From contig JADLHA010000044.1 of the NCBI GenBank assembly GCA_020848995.1, forward strand, positions 62,001 to 126,000: a DNA stretch of 64,000 nucleotides, read 5' to 3'. The stretch comes from Saprospiraceae bacterium (GTDB taxonomy: Bacteria > Bacteroidota > Bacteroidia > Chitinophagales > Saprospiraceae). Positions 58,689 through 64,000 of this stretch are shown here, piece by piece. Position 1 is the stretch's first letter. Every line of letters begins with the position of its first letter. The notes below the pieces were generated by a model. The model did not search any database. It had not been told where the DNA came from and saw only the letters and a program-made list of their open reading frames with translations. Made by a program: the position numbers and the translations under genes.

Positions 58689-59533
58689 AGATCCGGTTGG
58701 GGATGGTATGATCCGGACACGGGACGTCGAAACAGAGAGGTGTTGGATACATGACGGTTGGAGACCGGCCGAGTCCGGGAGTCAGAGGGAGCAGTTGCAG
58801 GATGGCTAGTTTTGCTACTGTGAGGGCCTGGGCTTTCTCACTTGGACTCAGGAGTTGCAGGGCATGGGGTCTGGACTGCCTGCAGCAAGGAATTCCTTTT
58901 TAAAGTTTAACATATTGTAATATAATAACATACATATTAATTTAATTTTAATTATATTTTTGTTCGCCGCTTTATTGCCCGAAGAGTGCAGGATCAGGGC
59001 CACCAGAACTCCAAGGTATCAGCCATTTCAGTTAATTTAGCCCTTTCAACCAAGCCATGCGCCTGAATGGAGCGAGTATCACATCCTTTTGGAGCGTGCA
59101 GGCTGGTTCAGCCGAAGGAAAAAGTTCCGGCGAACGACTCAGATGAAATTTTGCCGGTACTGCAAACCGACGACACCGGGGTTTCGCAGGACGTGTACAT
59201 GCTGAGCAGGGCGGGGTTGGAAAAAAGTGCTTTTTTCGGCTATGGAGCCAGGCATCGCGGGCATTTTTTATTGTGAAACCCGGGGGCTGGGGTCCGTATC
59301 CTGAAGGCTGCATAAATTGTTGATTTTCAGACATCCTCACAAAACTCTGTGACCGGGTGCAGCGAAGCTTTATGAAAGCATGAAGGGATTTGCATTTAAA
59401 CAGAAAAGAAATAGAGTTGGCATGCATCGCTTCTGAACCTTATTCTTCTGCGGGAATCCCTATGAGATAAGAGAGGCAAAGAGCTAGAGGAAAGCAACAT
59501 CCCAATTGATCCCTTTAGACCCTTGTACTTGAG
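58689..59533. other. Long non-coding stretch before the integrase-like ORF
   Basis: About 845 bases with no ORF I can support. There is an AT-rich island near 58905-58960, a small hairpin GAAAAAAG-TG-CTTTTTTC at 59220-59237 and no tRNA or known RNA that I recognise. Short frames on both strands have no family resemblance. It may contain decayed coding sequence at the border of the accessory region. Confidence 0.4.
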
Positions 59534-59541
59534 TATATTTG
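59534..59541 (+). promoter_or_regulatory. -7 promoter box for integrase-like ORF
   Basis: TATATTTG fits TAnnTTTG and lies eight bases before the ATG at 59550. Confidence 0.35.
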
Positions 59542-59549
59542 TTTGTTTG

Positions 59550-60512
59550 ATGCGCACTACTGAGAACCATACCATCATACAGGTAAAAGCCATCCGCCAC
59601 CGCCATCAGGCGAGGCTTGGAATTTGGTTTAGGTATGATGCAGTGCTCATTGCCAAAGTCAGGGCGATCCCCGTTGCGCGCTGGAGTGCTACTTTGAAGT
59701 GTTGGTATGTGCCGGATGCGGAAGAAGTTCACAGGCTTCTACGAACCCTTGGCTTATGGCACAATCCACCGTCACCATCTGAAACTCAGGAAACATCTAT
59801 TGAACCGGTTAAAACCGCAAGCTCCAACACCCATTCCGGAACCACCGTCGGTGTCCAGACTCCAGGTGTACTATCCGGCATATCTTCTCAGAAGGAAGAG
59901 CATTCAGTACCGCCCCAAACGGACACGCAAGGGGCTGCTGACATACCTGTTTTATTGAAACGGGGAAAACTGGAGATTGCGTTGCAGGCACAGCGGTTCG
60001 TCATTGCTCATCCATACCTTGCAGGGGAAGGGGTGTTCATTAAGTCGTTTTCCGGCAGGGGGTGGCCTTTTGTTCGGCATCCGGTTTGCAACAATCTGGG
60101 AACGGAAGTCCGCAGTATGCTGTTGCATTCTGTTCTTAAGGGACGATTTTCAAAGGTGTTTTGTTTGGGCCTGTTATGGGAATGGTTGGCCTTCCGAGGT
60201 GAAGGCAAAGATGCCCGTTCAGAGGGGGATGCGCCGCATCGCCTCCGGGTGGCGACCCCAAAATCGGGTATTGTGAGCTACTTCAAAATGCGCATCCCCG
60301 GCCTAAGTTTTTTCGCCCCACGTTCTGCCGGAGTTACCGAGGCACACTGCCCACTGCAATCCCGGGAGAACGATGACATCAGGGGAACTCCCCCATGCAC
60401 TCCATTGGAAATCAGGGCTTTGACGGGCCTTATCCACCCTTTTGGAAAGTCCTCTTTCCATTGGGCCATTCAAAAAAAGCGAAACATTGATAAAGGAATG
60501 TTGCGGATATAA
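59550..60512 (+). CDS. Integrase-like N-terminal arm-binding domain fused to unrecognised region (possibly decayed)
   Basis: A 320-residue ORF. Residues 1-70 (KAIRHRHQARLGIWFRYDAV then KVRAIPVARWSATLKCWYVP) match the N-terminal DNA-arm/SAM-like domain of Bacteroidota tyrosine recombinases, in which ARWS...KCWYVP is a hallmark. A Thr/Ser/Pro-rich linker follows. Near 150-200, VFIKSFSGRGWPF may be a second, degraded copy of that domain. I find no catalytic R...HxxR...Y set in the remainder, which is rich in odd residues. It is either a decayed integrase or a short protein that keeps only the arm-binding part. Confidence 0.5.
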   Translation: MRTTENHTIIQVKAIRHRHQARLGIWFRYDAVLIAKVRAIPVARWSATLKCWYVPDAEEVHRLLRTLGLWHNPPSPSETQETSIEPVKTASSNTHSGTTVGVQTPGVLSGISSQKEEHSVPPQTDTQGAADIPVLLKRGKLEIALQAQRFVIAHPYLAGEGVFIKSFSGRGWPFVRHPVCNNLGTEVRSMLLHSVLKGRFSKVFCLGLLWEWLAFRGEGKDARSEGDAPHRLRVATPKSGIVSYFKMRIPGLSFFAPRSAGVTEAHCPLQSRENDDIRGTPPCTPLEIRALTGLIHPFGKSSFHWAIQKKRNIDKGMLRI

Positions 60513-60525
60513 GGTAGTTGGCGGC
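60511..60525 (+). repeat. GTTGGCGGC boundary motif, left copy
   Basis: AAGGT-A-GTTGGCGGC lies exactly at the end of the integrase-like ORF. An inverted copy, GCCGCCAAC-AAC-ACCTT, is at 63879-63895. These may mark the outer limits of the accessory island. Confidence 0.45.
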
Positions 60526-60600
60526 AACCCTATTTCTCCGTAGACATTGGCGTAGCAACTTGACACAGTTGAGCTACTAAAAAACATTAAAAGAAGGCAC

Positions 60601-60888
60601 GACCGCTGCTCCATTCGGGGACAGCATCGCAGGTAATCAGACAGCAAGAAAAACCCAAACCACCACAACTCCCCCGCGCTTCGCGGACAGTTGCGAGGGT
60701 GCACCTGACAGCAGGACAAAACCAATACAAAAAGCAACACGGGCGACAGCGATTCCCTTATAGACCGCTGCTCCCGCCCAGACAGCATTAAAAGCGCAAC
60801 GGTTGACAGCAGCGCAAGCATTGACCGCTATTTCCGGCAAGACAGCAAAATAAAAAAAACCGAGGACAACCTCGCAACGGGTGACAGC
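60601..60888. repeat. Degenerate array of GACAGC words
   Basis: Eight exact GACAGC copies (60620, 60640, 60707, 60745, 60781, 60805, 60841, 60883) lie in 270 bases. A longer unit recurs imperfectly three times, at 60601, 60763 and 60823: GACCGCTGCTCC or similar, then GACAGC. Stops in every frame make coding unlikely. Confidence 0.55.
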
Positions 60889-60916
60889 ATCGCACAACCA
60901 GAAAGCAACACAAGAC

Positions 60917-60963
60917 AAATGATTTTAAAATTTTGCCCACGCTCCATTTTAAAAAATAATTTT
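60917..60963 (+). repeat. Left terminal inverted repeat of AT-rich cassette
   Basis: AAATGATTTTAAAATTTT (60917-60934) and ATTTTAAAAAATAATTTT (60946-60963) are each found as exact reverse complements at 63782-63799 and 63755-63772. The two blocks are separated by 11 bases here and 9 on the right. The repeat bounds a 2.9 kb cassette. Confidence 0.75.
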
Positions 60964-60976
60964 ATCAGCATATACT

Positions 60977-61046
60977 GTTTGGCACATTTGGCTTTGCCCC
61001 AACAGCCCGCAAAATTCTTTAAGGGGCAAAGCCAAAAGAGCCAAAC
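60977..61046. repeat. Left nested hairpin of the cassette
   Basis: Outer arms GTTTGGC/GCCAAAC, mismatched spacers ACA/AGA, and inner arms TTTGGCTTTGCCCC/GGGGCAAAGCCAAA with a 22-base loop. All arm positions pair perfectly. The hairpin begins 13 bases inside the left inverted repeat. Confidence 0.75.
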
Positions 61047-61094
61047 CATCCAGCACACAAGAAAATTCTACATAAAAAAGCATACATTTGCATC

Positions 61095-61472
61095 GTGAAA
61101 AAGACATTGAGAATATTTGCGGTGCTGAACATTTTATTTCTGTATTGCTTTGTAATAAGTTTATACAGCAGCAACGCAATTGCCAACAATACTACATTCT
61201 TAAAACATTCCAATTCCGAAACAGAACAGTATAATTCGGTTCTTTCATCTAATCTGCTTTCTCATACACCCCCTTCAGAAAGCTCAGTTAATTTATTTAA
61301 TTCTGTTTCGCCTTCGTCATTAAAAAACTCTTTCAAAGAATTTTCAACTTGTATAAAAGCCATTGAGAATTCATTTTTACAAACATTTTCGCAATACAGT
61401 TTTTATTCACAAAATGTATTGCTTCGGTTAAAGAAAGCCGACATTATTTTTCCTTTCCATTATTTCTGGTAA
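61095..61472 (+). CDS. Small exported or membrane protein of unknown function
   Basis: A 125-residue protein with a Lys-rich start and hydrophobic leader (MKKTLRIFAVLNILFLYCFVISLYS), probably a signal peptide. The mature part is Ser/Asn-rich (NTTFLKHSNSETEQYNSVLSS) and ends with aromatic residues (LRLKKADIIFPFHYFW). I recall similar short proteins in Bacteroidota accessory regions but cannot name a family. The start is GTG. A TACATTTG box at 61083-61090 is almost on the start, so the transcript may be leaderless, or initiation may be slightly downstream. Confidence 0.55.
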   Translation: MKKTLRIFAVLNILFLYCFVISLYSSNAIANNTTFLKHSNSETEQYNSVLSSNLLSHTPPSESSVNLFNSVSPSSLKNSFKEFSTCIKAIENSFLQTFSQYSFYSQNVLLRLKKADIIFPFHYFW

Positions 61473-61578
61473 TTAATTTTTTACTCGTTTTGCCATAGGC
61501 AGGACAAATCATTTTAAGATATGGCTGTTAGCCATACCTTATTGATATTTTATTGTAAAACTTTAAAAAAACCTTAAT

Positions 61579-62085
61579 ATGGATTTAGGAACAACAATTA
61601 CTGGTATAATAATTCTTCTGATATGTATTATACCATTCGTGATAATGTATCTAAACAATCAAAAAAGAGAAAAAAAATTGTTGCAAGAACTTTCAACTTT
61701 TGCCGAGAGAAATAATTGCAAAATCAGCCAACACGAGTTATGGAACAATAATTCATTAATAGGAATTGACGAAACAGCAAATATGATTTTCTTTATAAAA
61801 AAGCTAAAGGGCAATGAAATTATGCAACAAATAAATCTGACCGAAATTCAAAAATGCAGGGTCATAAATTCAGGCAGGACAGTAAGCAATAAAAACGGCA
61901 GCCACAAAGTTGTGGATAAACTTGACCTGGCATTTACATTTCACGACAAAAACAAAGAGGAAATAATTGTAGAATTTTACAACGCTGACTACGACAGCTT
62001 AACGCTTTCAGGGGAGCTGCAATTAGTGGAAAAGTGGTGTAAGATTATCAACGATAGGATTTCTTCTTCACGGCAGAAAAAATAA
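61579..62085 (+). CDS. Membrane-anchored hypothetical protein
   Basis: A 168-residue protein with one N-terminal transmembrane helix (TTITGIIILLICIIPFVIMYL), a short coiled-coil-like stretch (NNQKREKKLLQELSTFAERNNCK) and a beta-rich cytosolic domain (ANMIFFIKKLKGNEIMQQINL then VVDKLDLAFTFHDKNKEEIIVEFYN). I do not recognise the family. Codon and base use are AT-rich like the antiporter that follows, and unlike the backbone. A strong terminator ends the gene. Confidence 0.6.
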   Translation: MDLGTTITGIIILLICIIPFVIMYLNNQKREKKLLQELSTFAERNNCKISQHELWNNNSLIGIDETANMIFFIKKLKGNEIMQQINLTEIQKCRVINSGRTVSNKNGSHKVVDKLDLAFTFHDKNKEEIIVEFYNADYDSLTLSGELQLVEKWCKIINDRISSSRQKK

Positions 62086-62093
62086 AAATAACT

Positions 62094-62123
62094 AAGCACT
62101 GCGGCTTTGCCGCAGTGCTTTTT
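62094..62123 (+). terminator. Rho-independent terminator between cassette genes
   Basis: AAGCACTGCGGC (62094-62105) pairs perfectly with GCCGCAGTGCTT (62109-62120) around TTT, followed by TTT. It lies nine bases after the stop of the small membrane protein, so the antiporter needs its own promoter or read-through. Confidence 0.88.
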
Positions 62124-62183
62124 AAAGATTAAAGAAACTAAAAGGCGAATAAATCTGTAACTTCGCTTAGCTTAAAATGTTAA

Positions 62184-63653
62184 ATGACGCTGACATCAGA
62201 AAATATACTTTTAATCGGTTCAATACTGCTTCTGCTAAGTATTCTTGCCAGCAAGACAACTGGAAAACTGGGTGTTCCTGCCCTTATTATTTTTCTGGTA
62301 ATTGGTATGCTTGCGGGTTCAGACGGCATTGGCGGCATCCACTTTGACGACCCTCACCTTACGCAATCACTCGGTGTTATTGCCCTGACATTTATTCTTT
62401 TTTCTGGCGGACTTGAAACCAAATGGGAAAGCGTAAAACCTGTTTTATGGCAAGGCGTTACTTTATCTACTTTGGGCGTATTGCTTACCGCTGTTTCTTT
62501 AGGACTTTTCATTTCCTGTATTTCTGACTTTACTCTTACAGAAGGACTTTTAATTGGTGCAATTGTATCATCCACTGACGCTGCTGCCGTATTTTCTATA
62601 CTTCGTTCAAAAAGTATCGGGCTAAAAGGTAATTTAAGACCATTACTGGAATTGGAATCGGGTAGCAACGACCCAATGGCTTACTTTCTGACCATCGGGA
62701 TAACATCTATATTAGTTCATAAAGACACTTCCTTTGCTTCCTTAATTCCTTTGTTCTTCCAACAAATGATTATCGGAGCAATTGCGGGCTTCCTGCTTGG
62801 CAAAGCAATGACATGGACATTGAACAAAATAAATCTTGATTATGACGGACTATATCCCGTGCTGACACTTGCGCTCGTTTTTTTCACTTACAGCATTACA
62901 ACATTTTTCAACGGTAATGGCTTTCTTGCCGTGTATCTTTCAGCAATCATTCTTGGCAATCAGAACTTCATTCACAAAAAAAGTATCATGCGGTTTTATG
63001 ATGGACAAGCATGGCTGATGCAAATTGTAATGTTTATCACTCTTGGACTGCTTGTATTTCCCAAACAAGTGTTGCCTTTTATCGGGACTGGCTTAATCAT
63101 TGCACTTTTCCTGATGTTTGTCGCAAGACCGCTTGCGGTATTTCTTTGTCTGTTGCCTTTCAAAGTAAATAATAGAGAACGATTACTTGTCTCATGGGTT
63201 GGATTAAGGGGAGCTGTGCCAATCGTGTTTGCAACATATCCGCTTATACAAGGTGTTGAAAAATCGGGTATGATTTTCAATATCGTATTTTTTATTGTGC
63301 TTACTTCAGTTACGCTTCAAGGGACAACTATTCCCTTTGTTGCCAAGTTGCTTTATTTATTTAAGCCCGTAAAATTCAAAGCCCGTTATCCGCTTGAGTT
63401 GGAACTGTCAGACAATTTTAAAAATGAACTTTTTGAATTGGAAATCAAAGAACATTCACCCGTTATCGGCAGACAAATTTTCCAACTTAAATTTCCAAAA
63501 ACCGCACTCATTGTTTTGATTCATCGCAATGACAAATATATTACACCAAGCGGGACAACGACAATACACCAAGGCGATAAATTATTAATCATGTCGGACA
63601 ACAAAAATGATAAGGATTTAATTAAGCAAGCAATGTATGACGGGCAAGCATGA
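62184..63653 (+). CDS. Potassium/proton antiporter (CvrA/NhaP2-like, CPA1)
   Basis: A 489-residue CPA1-type cation/proton antiporter. The first 390 residues hold about twelve hydrophobic helices, with GVPALIIFLVIGMLAGSDG near 30, the ion-site region GAIVSSTDAAAVFSILR near 126-142, ELESGSNDPMAYFLT near 157-171 and WVGLRGAVPIVFATYPLI near 335-352. The C-terminal TrkA-C-like domain near 400-489 (SPVIGRQIFQLKFPKTALIVLIHRNDKYITPSG) is a regulatory module as in NhaP2/CvrA. It exchanges K+ or Na+ for H+. Base composition is AT-rich, consistent with acquisition. Confidence 0.9.
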   Translation: MTLTSENILLIGSILLLLSILASKTTGKLGVPALIIFLVIGMLAGSDGIGGIHFDDPHLTQSLGVIALTFILFSGGLETKWESVKPVLWQGVTLSTLGVLLTAVSLGLFISCISDFTLTEGLLIGAIVSSTDAAAVFSILRSKSIGLKGNLRPLLELESGSNDPMAYFLTIGITSILVHKDTSFASLIPLFFQQMIIGAIAGFLLGKAMTWTLNKINLDYDGLYPVLTLALVFFTYSITTFFNGNGFLAVYLSAIILGNQNFIHKKSIMRFYDGQAWLMQIVMFITLGLLVFPKQVLPFIGTGLIIALFLMFVARPLAVFLCLLPFKVNNRERLLVSWVGLRGAVPIVFATYPLIQGVEKSGMIFNIVFFIVLTSVTLQGTTIPFVAKLLYLFKPVKFKARYPLELELSDNFKNELFELEIKEHSPVIGRQIFQLKFPKTALIVLIHRNDKYITPSGTTTIHQGDKLLIMSDNKNDKDLIKQAMYDGQA

Positions 63654-63667
63654 AACATCTCGCTCCG

Positions 63668-63741
63668 TTTGCAAGCACATTTGCCTTTGCCCTCTTTTTA
63701 TTTTTTATAGATGAAAGGGCAAAGTCAAAAGAGCTTGCAAA
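63668..63741. repeat. Right nested hairpin of the cassette
   Basis: Outer arms TTTGCAAGC/GCTTGCAAA, spacers ACA/AGA and inner arms TTTGCCTTTGCCC/GGGCAAAGTCAAA (one mismatch) with a 24-base loop. The layout copies the left hairpin, yet the outer arm sequence differs and still pairs. It ends 13 bases inside the right inverted repeat. Confidence 0.75.
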
Positions 63742-63754
63742 TAATAATCCTGCA

Positions 63755-63799
63755 AAAATTATTTTTTAAAATGCCTTCTCAAAAATTTTAAAATCATTT
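63755..63799 (-). repeat. Right terminal inverted repeat of AT-rich cassette
   Basis: Reverse complement of the left repeat, with two exact 18-base blocks (63755-63772 and 63782-63799) separated by 9 bases. It lies outside the right hairpin, so the whole end is a mirror of the left. Confidence 0.75.
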
Positions 63800-63878
63800 T
63801 CCGCATTCCAGTCAGACAATTACGCAATTTTTCTTACCGACAATCCCTCTCTCCGGACAGACAAAAAAATACAGGGCA

Positions 63879-63895
63879 GCCGCCAACAACACCTT
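63879..63895 (-). repeat. GTTGGCGGC boundary motif, right copy (inverted)
   Basis: GCCGCCAAC-AAC-ACCTT is the inverted counterpart of 60511-60525. With the nearby GGCGGG (63904-63909) it could also form a short hairpin. Confidence 0.4.
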
Positions 63896-63920
63896 GCCTC
63901 AATGGCGGGTGACGAGTAAA

Positions 63921-63950
63921 TTGAGAGGTCATTGCCTTCTATTATCTTTG
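63921..63950 (+). promoter_or_regulatory. Promoter reading out of the right edge
   Basis: TTG at 63921-63923 and TATCTTTG at 63943-63950 are separated by 19 bases, matching the Bacteroidota consensus. No start codon with a long frame is visible in the last 50 bases, so the gene it serves is probably beyond the window. Confidence 0.5.
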
Positions 63951-64000
63951 TTGTGTGGGGACAGTTTTGTAGTGGTAAATCCGCCACTGCGGCAAGCTGT

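Noticed and set aside
59032-59427. 131-codon minus frame in the non-coding stretch
   Set aside because: No family resemblance, odd residue content (Cys, Pro and Arg clusters) and no promoter; not supported as a gene.
58689-59533. tRNA or known structured RNA in the non-coding stretch
   Set aside because: I found no cloverleaf, no CCA end and no recognisable tmRNA, SRP or riboswitch pattern by eye. A covariance search would settle it.
60303-60821. 172-codon minus frame over the integrase-like ORF and GACAGC array
   Set aside because: Its Ser/Leu/Cys-rich product follows from the repeat words and has no domain; the plus-strand frame has a recognisable integrase segment.
60601-60888. GACAGC array as a CRISPR
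   Set aside because: The conserved word is only six bases, spacings vary from 20 to 67, and there are no cas genes.
60977-61046. Left hairpin as a classical integron attC site
   Set aside because: The outer arms (GTTTGGC and GCCAAAC) do not fit the R' and R'' consensus GTTRRRY/RYYYAAC in order or sequence, and the sites are mirrored rather than direct. Only the general folded style is similar.

Overview
The window reads as chromosome of a free-living Bacteroidota, most likely from the Saprospirales/Chitinophagales side of the phylum (inference). The support is: proteins with type 9 secretion (T9SS) type A and type B sorting tails; a GldE-like CBS protein; promoters of the Bacteroidota form TTTG-N19/20-TAnnTTTG; weak Shine-Dalgarno sequences; and many ATGA stop/start overlaps. 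About 60 kb is moderately GC-rich, gene-dense backbone. The last 3.5 kb is clearly AT-rich and looks acquired.

Layout. 1-2 kb: start of rpsF and a PLP decarboxylase. 2-11 kb: recQ, aroQ, aroB and a class A PBP, translationally coupled by 1-4 base overlaps, then a small membrane protein and a HEAT-cyclophilin lipoprotein. 11-15 kb: gcvT, a GbsR-type regulator, a DUF1015 protein and an amidohydrolase. 15-23 kb: a lipoprotein, the exported DUF1800/DUF1501 pair, a DUF4139 protein, a ROK kinase and a diacylglycerol kinase-like protein. 22.7-23.8 kb: a padR-pspC pair behind a clear inverted-repeat operator. 23.8-26.3 kb: a DtxR/MntR regulator with a metal-binding protein and an ABC ATPase but no permease; the promoter and candidate operator overlap. 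26.3-30.3 kb: nitroreductase, a DUF6512 gene interrupted by one amber codon, and an AlgJ/AlgI-like O-acetylation pair.

30.5-32.3 kb: overlapping pssA-purS-rsmI. 32.4-36.4 kb: T9SS type B protein, lptC and gldE-like. 36.5-39.4 kb: a SET protein divergent from prs, then rplY and a nitrilase. 39.4-44 kb: NlpC/P60 lipoprotein, asparaginase-type hydrolase, adk-obg and cvpA. 44-49 kb: T9SS type A protein, a divergent haloperoxidase-like lipoprotein and a beta-propeller lipoprotein. 49-52.5 kb: a MoxR ATPase-DUF5682 pair without its usual VWA partner. 52.5-58.7 kb: scpA, a second RsmI-type methylase, GH16, a polysaccharide deacetylase, gltX and a beta-CASP hydrolase.

58.7-64 kb is accessory. It holds a long non-coding stretch, an integrase-like ORF with no recognisable catalytic domain, and a non-coding array of GACAGC words. 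A 2.9 kb AT-rich cassette follows, carrying two small proteins and a K+/H+ antiporter. It is bounded by about 130-base inverted ends, each made of an exact 18+18 base repeat plus a nested hairpin whose arms differ between ends but still pair. That bracketed cassette is the most unusual structure here. Smaller regulatory items are the AACGAACGTTCGTT palindromes at gene ends and the PadR and DtxR operators.
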